DNA from: Tubulanus polymorphus
Taxonomy: Eukaryota; Nemertea; Palaeonemertea; Tubulaniformes; Tubulanidae
Length of the DNA stretch: 64,000 nucleotides
Assembly (NCBI RefSeq): GCF_964204645.1
Contig: NC_134025.1
Location: 9,429,001-9,493,000, forward strand
Direction of reading: 5' to 3'
The notes under the pieces are model-generated. The model worked only from the letters and a program-made list of their open reading frames with translations. It did no database searches and had not been told where the DNA came from. Of the stretch, positions 16,106-30,300 are shown piece by piece. The first letter of the stretch is position 1; every line of letters begins with the position of its first letter. Position numbers and translations under genes: made by a program.

Positions 16106-19100
16106 ATAAACACACCAGGGCCACACGTGCATCTCGTTTCGAAGAAGCTCGTCTTACAGTTCAACATATTTTAATCAGAAAAGTAGGTGGATAATATAAA
16201 TTGTTGACCTAATTATGTCTGATCATTTGGTTTGATTGTTTTCTGTTTCAGAAAATATTTCATTCCACTTGTCATGTCTTGTAACGGGGATTTTCTATCG
16301 TAAAACTTAAATAATTGTTAAACTTTTCATTTCAATCAATGTCAATACAAATTAAATTATATTTGGTTTCGATTTATATCATCGAATTTAATGCTATCGT
16401 GTTAGAGATTTTGGATACGGTCTTAATTACGTTTCAATTGATTTTTCAATGCAATTATTGACACAGGTAAATTCAAACCTACTTACCACAATCAGGTAAC
16501 TTAACTTTCTCTTCAAAAGGTTTTTTTAAGGGGTTATTAATAAAATGAGTGGTAATTTTTAAACAATGATTTGGCATCAAAAGATGATAATCAAAGTTGC
16601 ATGGATAGAATAATTTCCCTATTTAGATAGTATTCATTTATCAGTGTCATTAAACTTGTGCACTGACTGGTCCAGCTTCTGTCCATTTCACTTTTGAATT
16701 TCGACTAGTTCTGACATAGATTATATTTTTAGATTTATTTCAAACATGTTGATGTTTCCCTGAATGATTTATTAAGGGAAATTGATATATAGCCCGGGCC
16801 AATACGTAGTTCTGTACTTTGTAACGTATTGAAATTTCACTTTTAAGTCACTTGTTGAATTCAAATGGAAATTCATATAATAATTGTCACTTATGATTGG
16901 AGTTGTGAAAATGGTTTTAATTAAACCGAGTGTTGGTCTATCTTAGTCCGTCAGACCGGATCCTCTTTCAGTACCGCATCTCCTTCACTTAAAGCCAGTT
17001 TGATGTTTAGTCATTTGATCACGCAATATATGATATTTAATCTTTATTCATTCAAATTGATTGGGACGGATTCTATATCTATTAGGCCTATATGAAAATT
17101 AGTTGACGACCAGCTGAACAAATATAACTTCAATTTTTGCATGACGTCCTTAGTTTTCGTGAAAGGGATATGATTTTTCGATTTTTATAACGATGCCGTT
17201 TTCTTTCGCGACAATACCGAATAATCTTGCCTAGTAAATGTAAAAGGTGGGATGAATGACGATCGGGTTTAATTCCGGGAATAGTACCAACCAGATGAAG
17301 TCTTGTAACGTTAGTTCGGTGGTCGTGTTCCCCGCTGGCATTGTCAGCATTGTCGTATAGCTTTCAATAATTGAAGTTGTGTATCTGTGAAAAGAAAACT
17401 TCAAAACGCGTAAATAATTACGCTTTTGTGTCGGGTAAAAATTGCTCATTTCTTTTGACGGAAAAAACCCCTCCGACAGTGCACTTCGCCTGACTATATA
17501 GTAGGCCTATAATGAACTCGGGCTGTCGATTTTCAATCAGTGTTGTTGAAAGTTTTTTTCTTTTCAAATAATGTCCAGTCCGAATTGAATGAAACACAAA
17601 ATGGACCTTTAAACGGCCGGAAGGTGATCGGATTTTGACCTATTTGGTATTTCTCGTCTGTCATTCGGGGAAACTGAATTAATCAAGCATTATGGGCAGT
17701 CTATGTGGCGCATTCAGTCGAAATAGCCGGTCATTCATTCACAAGTCTGCGCGCATAATACATCTGTCTGTCCAATCAACCTCTTTCCTGCTTAATACAG
17801 GTATGTGTTCTAATCATCATTTGTCATGAAATACCTATCATAATCTATGGTTGATAATTAAAGCATTAATTTAAGCCTTCTGTTGTTCATGTCTTGGTTT
17901 AATCAGCAACTGTAGAATATGTATCGGCTATGGGCTATCTATAATTACATAATGACATAGAAAAGAAGAAAATCAAATGTTGCAATACAATAGAACTTGC
18001 TTAATTCGGTGAAACATTCGGTCCATTTTACCTGGATCTGTGTAAACTATTATTCATAATTCGGATTTTACTTAATTCGAAGAAATCAGGGCAGTCCCTA
18101 GTCATCTGAAATTAAAATATTTCTACCATATCTTAAGACTTCTCGATGTGACTATGATATTTTTGCCTCCTTTACTAAGCCTTATGATACGAAAATATGA
18201 AGAGCCAAGGACTTGTTTCTCGACTCATCTATCAACAGAGCCTTGAAATATGATTCCACTTCATAATTCAAGTCATGATCTACTTGAGCTCGAGGATGAA
18301 GGATGTTAATTCTGATATTCAACTCTGAAATATTCGATTTCGAGGCCGATTCAGCGTGTTGCACGCGGCGATCTTCAACGTTTCGTTTTTGAAATGTTCA
18401 CATGAATTAAGCCGATCGTTCTCTTCCTTGTTTCGGTTATTAAATCTGAGATCGTGATTCGACTGCCTGAGTACCAGAGACTCGGAAGAACCGCGAGGAG
18501 GGTCTTCGGCCCTCGACGTTTCTAGGCAATCTATTATGAATCTATTCACGTGTGTAATTGAAATATTAGCGCCGTAGTTCCTGGTAGTTCCTATCCCTCG
18601 GTTTAACGTCGGTTGCCGCGGTGAAACTTGTTTTTCCAATCGCTCGAAATCGTTACTTTCGTCATTGAAGCCTTTACGATAATTACCGATTGCGCCGCCG
18701 TCGCTGCACCATAGATTTCAATAAAAATGCTTAACGTGCACAAACATATCTGGGTGTTGCCAGATTTATCGTATTAATTCCTGAATCAATTCCGCTCTGA
18801 ATACGTACGTGTTCATTTCATCAACGAATACAGTTTTCAGTCGATAAGTTCGAGCTAGGTGGCACTATTGTCCTGTTTTGAAATACGAAATGAACTTTTG
18901 ACGATGATAAATGTCAATTTTCATGTTCGGGAAATGAAATGGCTCGCTTTGATCTTAATGGCAAGAGGGATGAAGAATCTTCTGGATTTTTTTTTCATGT
19001 TAAACCGATGCGGTTTTGTGTTATGAAGTGAAGTGAAAAGTTTCATTCTATTCAGAGCAAGAATTTCCCCCTTTTCTATTACACAGTGATCATACGTTGT

Positions 19101-21474
19101 TGTGTCTTAGTACGCGCGTGTAGGCTGGTTTCGTCGCCAAAGCCGGTATCCGCCGTGAAATAATAATGGCCGACATAAATGGATGTTTCCTGTAATTTAT
19201 TTGGATGAAATCAATGATGTGAAATGGACGATGATAATCTAGATCATTCATCGCTAGGCGCTATCTCGTGTGCGTGGTTGGCTTCTGCCTCCACCCACCT
19301 GTTGACTACGAGCAAAATTAGCCTGGAGGGCACGTCCTGTTTCCATGACTACCGGTTAAGCTTCCATTTAAGTTTGTCATCCTTTGATTTTCACGCACGC
19401 GCTTACGATCCCCCCATCCCCTCCCCACAAAATGATCCACAGTTCGTTAGCGCATCATTGAAGATGACAGTCTTCACAGGGGACAAGTGACCGGTTTCCA
19501 TGATTCGAAATCTAGCACGCTATGTTTGATGTAATTAAAGTATATTCTACTATAGTGTCGAAAGTGATATATTTGATGAAAATGGTTCGACACGAAAGAT
19601 TTCTTATGTATTCCCTGAGTGCTTTTATCGCTCTGCTTCATGAAAATAAGGCTGAGCATATCGACCCCAATAAGACCATTCTTGCTTGTTATAGATTGCT
19701 TATGAAAACTCGGCCTAAAGAATAGGCGTGTTTTTCTTTAATCCTGTTTATACTAGTAATAAGGGAAGAGTCTTGCTCAGAGGATTTGCGCCTGATTGTG
19801 GTCGGAAGCCTTTAATCAAAGAACATACACATCATCTCTCCCTTCCGGCTGCTATCGGAATCTGGGATGATATTATCAAGCGATGCTACTGGCAGAGGTA
19901 AAAACTGTGTCCATGCTGAGAAACGAAAGCATCGAGCGAGTGCAGCAAAGCAACAGCGATTAACGAAAGGTATAATCTCTGGGAGTATTAGACAGTACAT
20001 GTAGTATGTACCTCAATGCATAGAACATTGAATTTGGGTGAGTGTATAATAACTGATGACATTGTCTCTCGAAAAACGTTTCAAGAATGTATCTTAGCTT
20101 ATTATATGGTTACTCGACTCAGGACACATGTTTTCTACTAGGTCTAGGTTACATGATCAAATTTGAACGGCACCGGTGATGTTTTTTTTTTAAACGAATG
20201 TGGGGAAGCAGGTTTGAATATTCTATATCCAGTACAGATCGTGGGTCAAAAACTAATCAATCGTAGCGCATTGTCGGAAGCGAGCTATATGTATCCAATA
20301 TAGCGCCTTCCAAGTTGTCTGTGACTGCTAATGTTGATGATGGATTGGTTAGATCATATGGCTTCATTTACTTAGGATATTAAGTAAGCATTAAATTGTG
20401 ATTAGGTCATGATTTTGTAATTGGCATCGTTATTAGCGATGAGGGAGATATTTTGTACGAATTCTAAAAACTCTGTTACGCGGCATTCGTAATCCGGCGT
20501 CCAAAAATATGAGATTTTTCTCCCGGTTTTTAAATCTGTGTAGTCTAGTCTGGTCTAGTAGAAGATTCTGTAGGTATCTGGGTTACTGGAGTATAATTAC
20601 CATTCTTTCAAAGTTGTCTGGCTTGTTAAATGTCTATAACCTCATGATATATATCTATAAGTACACAGAGCCTGCTACTCATTTGGCTCTTCTGCGCATA
20701 GATATTTGATCGGAGAATTACAATTTCATTTAGGCTTAATCAAGTTATTAGAAAGACATAACGGTGAGTATTTTGGGTTACGCATTACATCACGAAATCC
20801 ATTAACTATTTGAACGTTTTTCTCTCAATGTATTTCAATGAAAGGGGTTCTCAAGTGACATTTCAGTTTCCGATTTTGGCGAAGGCGGGTCAGGTAGTGC
20901 CAGGTACTGCGGAACAAAACGGAATGATGTATATTATCATGCATTGTCGTGAACATTTGTCTTCGTTTTGCCATCGTAAAATCCTGATAGTCAGATTTGT
21001 GATATTAAACATTCATGCTAACACATATTAAACATTCATGCTAATGGAAGACTCGCGTGAAACCGCTCAGATGATAGACTTGGATTGTCGCTGAAAGCCA
21101 TATTCATTTGCTGAGACTGGTATTTATGAAAAAAAAGCACTTTTCCGGATGATGTATTAACCTAGAAGATGTTTTTTTTCTCCAAATGCTGCGTGGGCTG
21201 GTTTTATTTTCTTACCTTTTAGAGGATATGTATATAAATTCATTGGATAGGGTTAACTACGAATGTAAATATCGAGAGATAATTTTCAACCTTGTATGGA
21301 TATATAATTCATCATGTAGGTGGAGAGATGATAAATCTAACTCGTTCGTTCAGTACTGATACACATGAGAGAATATAAAGTTTCCCCTACATCATCACAA
21401 TTATCATCACACCGGTTCTGCCTCCTCAGTAGCAGTGTATCCTTGGGAGGCAATCAGTCCTTCAGCAATCACCA

Positions 21475-21600
21475 GGGCCCGGTTTTATAGACTGGTATTA
21501 CCTTCAACCCGGGGGCTTACTCAATTGATAAGGAATTGAGTAAGCCCCCCCCCCCCCCCCCCCCCGGGTTAGAGGTAATACCAGTATAAAACCGGGCCCA
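21475..21600. mobile_element. Palindromic miniature element (type 1) with poly-C expansion at its centre
   Basis: The arms gggcccggttttatagactg and, inverted, taccagtataaaaccgggcc pair as in the copies at 6946 and 41983, with inner cttactcaatt / aattgagtaag. One side of the core has expanded to a run of about 20 C (21545-21565) opposite a GGGGG, so the hairpin has an unpaired C loop. Confidence 0.75.
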
Positions 21601-21616
21601 GGTTGCCTGGACTTTT

Positions 21617-21764
<148 letters not shown>

Positions 21765-24700
21765 TGCAAAGGTCATCGTTTATGGACTGATGGTCTTGAT
21801 TTATTTCATCCCTAGATTTTTGGCTTCATATAGAAAACACAACAATTTCATAGACTATGAGGTAGCCTATTTCATTCGCGAAATGGATTCTTAGCCACAA
21901 GTGGTTCGTACTTCATTTTTCTCAAGAAAACGTCTTTGAAATTGGAACATGAATGATGAAAGATAATCGATGAAAATTTACATGGCGGAATGTTTATTAG
22001 TGCAACCGAAATGGATAATGGATCAATTTGCAACGTGAAGCCGGTTTAAAAATAGACCTTTTATCCTCAAAATCTGCTAGGTAGGCAATTCTAATGCATG
22101 AGAAACTTGGAGATGCCTGAAGCTTGCTTTGATTCGATAAAAAATGGCTCTCGCTCGCGATTATTAATTCCGCTTTACTCGGAATCTCATGTATGTTGAA
22201 TATCGTTGATAATATTCCACGATGATCTAACTGGATCAAGAACTAATAATTGATTAATAATTAGAGATTTTGCCGGGTCGGATTGCATTGAAACGCGTCG
22301 AGTGAGCTGCTAATTCTTCTCAACAGTAACAAATCCGTCGACGATCGATCGGAAATTAAATTTCGACTCTGTTCTGAACTGGATATCTGGGTTTTATCGC
22401 TTCGATCGAAACTCTCGTTTCTCTTTTACGATGACTATCTTCCGTCATCTCGAGGGTCACACGTGAAGTCTACACGATGACACTTAACGTCGTCGTCCGA
22501 CGCGACTTGTGTCGTCTGTAAGGGTTTTTACAGCTGGAACCGCATGTTTTCGTACGCTCGTTAATTGCGTTTCGTTCGGTTTCGACTTTTCGCGCGTTTA
22601 TTTACATAATATTTCTTTTTGAAAAAAATCGGCGCCGTAAGTGAATTCAGCGGGCGATCAAAACTATTATCATCGACTGAACGAACCCTCGAGCGAGCGG
22701 TTGTCAAAAGTCTGCGATTGCGTTTCGTTGATACGGTCGATTATCGACGTTTAACGGAACTATTTTCAGAACCGCCCAGATTTTTAAGAAGGCGCCACCT
22801 ATAGCTGTGAGCGTTGTCATTGATGATATCTATGACGTATTCGTATTTATAGCAGCCTATATAAACATACCCGGCCGTGTAGAAACTAGTGACATTGCAT
22901 CGCGTGATGTCGCAGGATGCAACGTCGTCGTCGAGCTGCATCCGTAACAGTAGCATCAGTATATTCTGCATTTATTGATCAGTTTGTAAATGATGATTTC
23001 ACCCGTCATGTATAGTGGTATCGTTGTTGTTGTCGTAGTAGAGTTGTGCTGATGTAAAGAAGCTGACTAAGGTGTGCACACATGCATGGAAGAAAAACCC
23101 GATGGAAGATGAATGCCTCTTTATCTCGATTCTTATGTATGACTTCCCCCATCTGTTGCTCAGAAAGCTAAAAGACCCGATTGCTGTCCCTCCTTATCGA
23201 CTGTGCGACCTAATAGACATGATTGGCAAACCTTTATTTATGAAGGATATCTCTTTATTAGGCTTCATTTCATTCTATCATTGTCAGTTCAGATTATGAC
23301 TTTCTCTAACTACCCATCCAAAAGCGTGACGATTCTCGTTATCGTTTTTTGAAATAAAAATCGAACTCGAGAATTTTCAGTAGTGTTGTCGCCGTTTTGA
23401 AAATCGGCCGCGACTGCCGCTGCGATGGGAATAAAAACTGGAACTGCAGTATTCAATTTAACACGGTTGCCGACTTATCGGTGATTGATGAGAATTTGCT
23501 CTTTTCACATGCCGATAAAGAGGGATACAAATCATACTGAAGACACATCCGTTGCATCACGCCGTACTACGGGTTTTGCATTACAAATTTCGCAGTCGTT
23601 TTCACGTCATCTGATATCGACACATGTTAGGTTTTGTTGGTACTTACTACCTGTTTTTGCTTTTTTTAAACATCTGCTAATTGATTACCTGGCTTCCATG
23701 GGACCCTTGTTCTCTGTCTATCTTTCACCTACTTAGCTTCATTAATAGTGAGTCGATCTTGATGAAACGTGTTTACGTTGTTAGTATGGGGGTCTAGTTG
23801 AGCAGTGCAATGAATGGGCCTATTGCGCCGCCTAGATGCAGAACTAGGCACTAGAACGCATCAGATTTTCGAGCCTGAGCCCGAGAACCGTTGTCATCTG
23901 TGTCACCATGGCTTGTTTGAAAAGCTCCCTCAGGAAATTTGAACGCTGTTGTGGTAGGGTCCCCTGTGACAGATATTAGCACTTATATCATGGCTTCTGG
24001 CTACTGACTGGTTTCTATCTTGGACTCTAAGTTTCTATAGTATTAAAATCTTTTTGAAAAAAAAAACTATTTGCCTGGTAATGATATTCAGCATCATAGA
24101 AAAGTTGTCACAGGATTACAAGCAACAAGTTTTTATCGTATTGAGCTCTTTGTCGAGTTTACAGATTTTTCACAAAAACCCATTAATTTTTGCACGGATT
24201 CGTGACTCTTCTTACATAATACACTCATTTCCAGTAGTTCAGGTTCAGTTGGTGACTTGCCTGGAGACAGATTGAGCTTCATCTTCTCCTGAGACGCCGT
24301 TCATAATTCTCGTTCGATATATCTTGTTAGTAACCGATCGGTTACCTCGAAATGCAAGTACTCACGGGCTTTCCGTTTCGATTTAGCCACGGTTCACGGG
24401 TTCGTTCGGCCCCCCGAATCAATTTTCTTTCCGCTTTTTTTTTTCACGGCGTCTCGCGAGATTTATGAATTTAATCAGATTTCGACGCGACGCGCAAAGA
24501 TCGTCACCTCGTGAAACGGTGGCTTCTCCCTCCATTAGGTCGTGATTCGATTCAACGCGGCGATCTCTTCGGTGAAGTCTGATAAAACTCCCCACAGGTA
24601 CTTCGGATTTTCTTATGCCTTCAAAGCTAAAACGAGGTATACTCGGCTTTCTACGGTTTCCGTAGATTAGGCTGTTCGGTATTTTTATCTCGACCGTTTG

Positions 24701-25316
24701 TGGATACATTTTCCGAAAATAATCAAAACTGTAAGGCATCATTTTCGTTTTGTTTTTTATCTCGAAACCATTACGTTGTCTCCACACGCCTAAATAACTC
24801 GTATTGGTCTAGGTCATCCGATTCATGAATTTTCCAAAAAAAAATTCTTAACTTTTGCTTTTTGTTATGATAGAATTTTCGTATAAATTTCATTATGTGG
24901 TGATGGTCACGATTTCTCTGGCTCTAAATTCCAAGTATTATGACATAATAGAAATTTGTATTTCCATATAGTCCTCTCTATGGCTCAGTAACAGTTTTAG
25001 ATGCAATGAATGTGTTGCCAAATGAAATGACGTACAGAAATTTCACCGCGTCCTCAATCGGGGAAGTTTGTTCGCCTGGGGGCTTCATTTAAAAAAAACC
25101 TTGAATATCGAGTAGAAGAATTGCTTCTCCGCACGGAAAATATTTAGACTGGTGAGATCTTCATTCTCGAATCGATAGTAATATTGTGCGTGTATGCGCG
25201 TGTACATCCGATCCAGCTGGCTTCGCTTTCGCCCGATAGCGCTCTCTTATGCATCCACCCTTATTGATTCTTCATAATTCCAACATGCTAACTGCATCAT
25301 TTTAGCTGAATCCTCA

Positions 25317-25371
25317 TTGGAGCGCGCATATATTTTTCAGTTGTTGCATCGCAGAGCGAGCGCACAGTGAG
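25317..25371 (+). promoter_or_regulatory. Candidate promoter and short first exon
   Basis: An inverted CCAAT (attgg), a GC stretch (gcgcgc), a TATA-like tatattttt, then a purine/CG-rich leader gagcgagcgcacagtgag ending at a near-perfect donor gtaagg (25372). It contains no ATG. It could be a distal 5' untranslated exon of the CELF gene. This rests on motif order only. Confidence 0.22.
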
Positions 25372-27256
25372 GTAAGGTCGTTTATGTTCTTCTTATGTGT
25401 GTCGTTTCATGTTTGTTCAGTTTAACGTCTCTTATTTCGTTACGGTTCAGATGATTATACCGTTGCGTTTCTACTGAAAACCCAGAATCGAAATCTGCGC
25501 CGCTCTTTGCACGGCATTATTTCCGTAATAATCGCCGGATTTCGTCTGAAATATCAGCGCCGGTTTTCGGAGACGGCGTAAGTCGCACTTCAAACGACTG
25601 CGTTTCTGAAATTCAAACCTTTTAATTAATTAAACATGCTGAGACTTATTGCGGCGGCGGTCTCCTCAGATGGGATAAGACTCGATTGATGTCCGCGGAG
25701 GTAACTCGATGATACCAGTCGGTGATTCAGCTCGTCATGGAGAGAAAAACATCTCGACAAAACAAGAGTAATAACATTGTACTCTGTGACTTTCAGCGCG
25801 ATTACCCTGAATGGAAAAGGCGTTTTATGTGCGGTTAAGATTGCTGTTGTCAACCGGCTAATCTAAATTAGTGGCTCGACGAATGTACGGCGTAACATCA
25901 TTTGGGCTTCAGCTCTAATGAATTCGTGTTTATCGGAGTTTACAGTGATAGACTGCCGTGTCTATAAACCTTGTTTCTTTAAGACCTGTTTTATGTGGCC
26001 TTAATTGTTGGTGGCGCGACTGAAACAAACAGTTTCACAATTATTGCCTTTGTGTTGCTGAATGGTCAAAATCCATATTTATGATAGGAGCTTAGATATC
26101 ACAATATTCATGTTGTTGGAACTGTCTTAATCTGTATGCAACTAGTTGGTTAATTATAGATGGCTTATTTTGCAGTTAATGACGAATGAAGCATTGTTTT
26201 CTGAGATCTACCTTTTTTAGCGGAATACTATGAAAATAGGAAGATGGTATTGATACCACCTTTTTGTATTGTCTATTTCAATTTTGCTTGAGGGTACATC
26301 AGACGGCCTAGCTCAGTCAGTTTTTACCTGATGTAGGTCTTAATAGGATCAGCTGAACTAAAACATTGATTTTTTATCCATTTCACACAGTATTTAAGGT
26401 TTGCCAAAAAGTCTTTATTGCACAGGGTTGAAAAGAGGAACTCAGAGTGACGCCTATGTTTCCATGCCAATATACCATAATTTTAATGATTTGAAAACAA
26501 GTAGATAATTAATTCATTGTAGGTTTTAATTTGATCTCCGTAGATATTAAGTGCTTATCATTTTCATTATTCGAACTTTATTAGCCAGTACATGTATATA
26601 AGATTGCATCGGATATATCTAAAAATCTGCCGAGACCGGGATTGTTAACTCGTAATCAAATTTTCTATTCCGTCGCCGGGGCCTGATTTGGATATCGACG
26701 GGTCATTGGTTGCAGCGATCGCCGTGTACTCATTTTATGTCCAAGTCATGCGTGAAATTCATTTGCCGCAGTCGGCGCGTTTTGAATTAGTATTCCCCAT
26801 GTGATTACTTGTGACGGAGCTGTCAAGATATGGCGCTGCATATTATAGCCTGGTTTGTAGCCCGGCCACCACCATCCAACTGAATTTCTATGATTGATCC
26901 ATTCACTCACTGCGCGATCTAGCAGCCTTCAGATTTAATTTAGTCGCTCGGAAAAGAAGAAACATTTTTCCCCGTTTCTACGTTGTAGTAGTCCGCGTTT
27001 GAGGTCAAACGACGATGATATAGATTTTCATCTTATAGTTCCGCGGTGCCCTTAATGGATTCAGATTTGCCGTCGCGTGTAAGTCGCGCATATTCGATTC
27101 ATTTAGGAAGAATATATAGGGATTCTCCGGCGTATTGAACACCGGTAGATAATATTTTTCGTGTTAAGTAAAGTTAAACTTTTCATATTCTGGTATATAA
27201 AGTTTCCATGGAAACTAAAGAAACGTCATCGTCGTTAATGCTGGAACATGCGCTTA

Positions 27257-27264
27257 TATATATA

Positions 27265-27330
<66 letters not shown>
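27257..27330. repeat. (TA)n microsatellite
   Basis: A pure TA run of ~74 bp broken once by tatt near 27270. Confidence 0.95.
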
Positions 27331-27335
<5 letters not shown>

Positions 27336-30300
27336 CTCATTGGATCTCGCTTGTGGGTTGAATACGCACAATACCGAGAAATATGAATATATATGTTATC
27401 GAATAATTTGTGATTACTATTCAGTAGAAATTTCAGCTTATTCTTGTTACGTTTCCTCCCATATACGGGCAGGCCTAAGTCATATATTTTTTTAAATCTC
27501 AAAATCTCTTAGTTGAATTTCTGCCATTGATTTTGTTCGTTTCGAGGACTTCGCTCGGCGATGTATTATGGAATCTGTGCATCGGATCGAATTGTAGGTG
27601 AAAAAGTTGTAGATTTGAAGTGTAGTGGAGCTTCTGAACTCTCGATGATTTGTAAAAGAAATACAGACACTTGTTGACACTTAAATGCTAGCAGTGCGAA
27701 AATTAAAATGTCAAGTGGGTATTTGATTTTTTTTGTATGAGCCGTTTCAATATTGTAATGCGGAGTCTGAAATGGTACATTATCGAGATACAGAAAATTA
27801 AATTGTATTCAATCGGATCAAAAATACATAAAAAATCTTTGATTGTATCAGTAATGATGAAATATGCTGACAATTGCTTTAAAAAAATCTACTCTCTAAA
27901 TTAATTGCAAATTGTTGAATAAATTACAAGGGTACTTATTAACCAAGTAAGAATAACCGTATTTTGTATCTTTTTGAATATTTTCAACACTTCATGTTAG
28001 AATTTCTATAGTCAATTCAATGGAATCTTATGGCGCTGTAGTGTTGTATACATTATTGCGCATTTACAATGAAGAAGAAAAATAGTTGAATCTGAATTAA
28101 GTGAGTTCTATTGTACTGTGTGAGGTGATTTATACTTACTAGGCCTAAAAGTACTTTCGTTAATAAACTCTCCTAGACTCTGAGCAATTTTTCTGAACTC
28201 AAGCATGATGAATTTCATTTCTTGCATATCTAAAATCTGCACTATGTGCAGTGAGTTTTTTTCATTAATCGTTCCCTGGTTCTGTTGTGTTTGAATGAAT
28301 TTATGTAGAATATGACTAATGAACCTGCGACACCGGGGACTAAGACAGAGGGATAATCATAATTGCCGTAGTTGAGTGACTGCAAAGGGGTACTGTACGA
28401 ATCTGCTGACTTCTTTAAGCATAATTGATAAACATTTTTGTAGATCAGTATGACAGGTCTAAAAATATGGATATTACATATTCTGGTGTTTAAACATATT
28501 TTAGCTGGAGGTATAACGACAGTGAATTCAGCTGCCGCTGGTGAACATGGTAAAACAGTTCCATTCTACAGGTGCATTAGCTGAAGTAGAGTCAGCTGAC
28601 ATGTTATTGTGCCACATCCACCCAGAGAATTTATTTGAAGTGGAAAATTCTGAACATGTGTACATATATTGATGATTATCAATATACATATCTTTATATA
28701 TGTATATATATGGCAGGCTGATTGATCCATATTTGGCCTCTCCTCTCCCCTCCAGTCGGAATTATATTGAAATTCAAATATTATTTTATGTTCGGCGTCG
28801 ATGTGTCGATAAGATGATTATATCATTATCAAAACGAGTAGAAACTAATAAACCATTTGCAACCACAGCTGCAATCGGTCTCATCTACTAAATTTCTCTA
28901 TGTCCCTATGTCGTATATGATATATCTGTCTCGCTGATAATTTTTCGCAAATTTGAACAGGTTTTTCTGTTATTGCGTGTTTTTTTTTCTACGAATATGA
29001 AATACTAAGAAAATACTAGTTAAAGCTCCGCTCGGAGGCATGTTGAACGCCCCGCTTAATTTGTCCGGTCTTTGAGAATGATTGTCAGACAATAGACAAT
29101 TTTGTGCTTATGCAAAGAGATTTGTCACGCGCCACAATGTGGCCTAATGTATTTGTCTTGTCTTTACCTAAAGCGATACTCGTTACGAATCAATTAGAAA
29201 TCTGGGGGTCAACACTAGTGTTAAGATCGTCACAACAAGCACCTTGAAGCGTCGTAGTCGTTCTATCTATCAGTCAGCGATTCTTAATTGCGTCGAGAAG
29301 AGGCTTTACGAACGCGTTTCGAAAATGGTCGATATCGCTGAACCCGTACAAAACCATTGATCGTTGTTCTTTGCAACCAGAAAAAAGATGGCAGAAGAAA
29401 GAATCATCGTACGGCTTATAAATCATAGCTACAAGTTCGTCATATCGTTTTTTGCCATTATTGCTTAAGATCCTAGCAATGGCGTACCCGCTATCCTGCC
29501 AGACGGCTTGACAAGCGGTAGTTCGTCCAAAATTTGTTCATTTTCAATGACCTTTGAACCAGATTTTTAGATTCCCCAATCCATATATTATCACAGCACC
29601 TATTAAATATACAATACTTTCATTCTTCTACTCGGATATAGTTTCTTTGATAATCGATTCATTTAAGAGAAAAGTTCATTTAGATTTAATTGAAATCGAA
29701 CTAGAAGGAATAGAAGAAATCGAACGGGGACGACCAACTATAGCTAGCCTGGCTGATCCTCGCCTGCCATACGTGGAATCCTCAATTGTACAGTAGCACT
29801 GAGGGTACCCCATTAGATATATAAAATTTCTTCATCTGTTCAGGATATACGAGTTGTCACATGAATCATATTACCACATGTTTTTATTATTCATTGCCAT
29901 TTTTAGTGGTACGTCCATCAAATTTCAATATCAGCGGCGATGTGTCATTAAGTGCAGATTGTAAATGTCTTGGCGCTTGAATGGTGTACCCTGAAAAAAA
30001 TATTGCCCGGTGATTTTAAATAAGGCTTCATTCAAGTAGTCAGCGTTGCCAGTTCCAATAAGCCTGGATTTGAAGTGTACTCCAGAATGCCATTATTAAT
30101 GAGCTCCTGTCTCCATTCTGTATTATGTCGTGTATGATATATGTATAGATTGTAGAATGTGTTCGATTATTAGTATAAAACTACTCATTGCTCTGTTGTC
30201 GATATTTGAACTGGATTTATTGTGTTTTCATGGGTTTAGTCAAGCTCCGTGCCGTACTCCGTCTTCAAATCGAAACCATCAAACTTAAATAACTCGCTTA

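Noticed and set aside
17231-18639. Minus-strand frames of 60-106 codons near 17.2-18.6 kb
   Set aside because: No domain recognised and they do not join into one protein with GT-AG sites.
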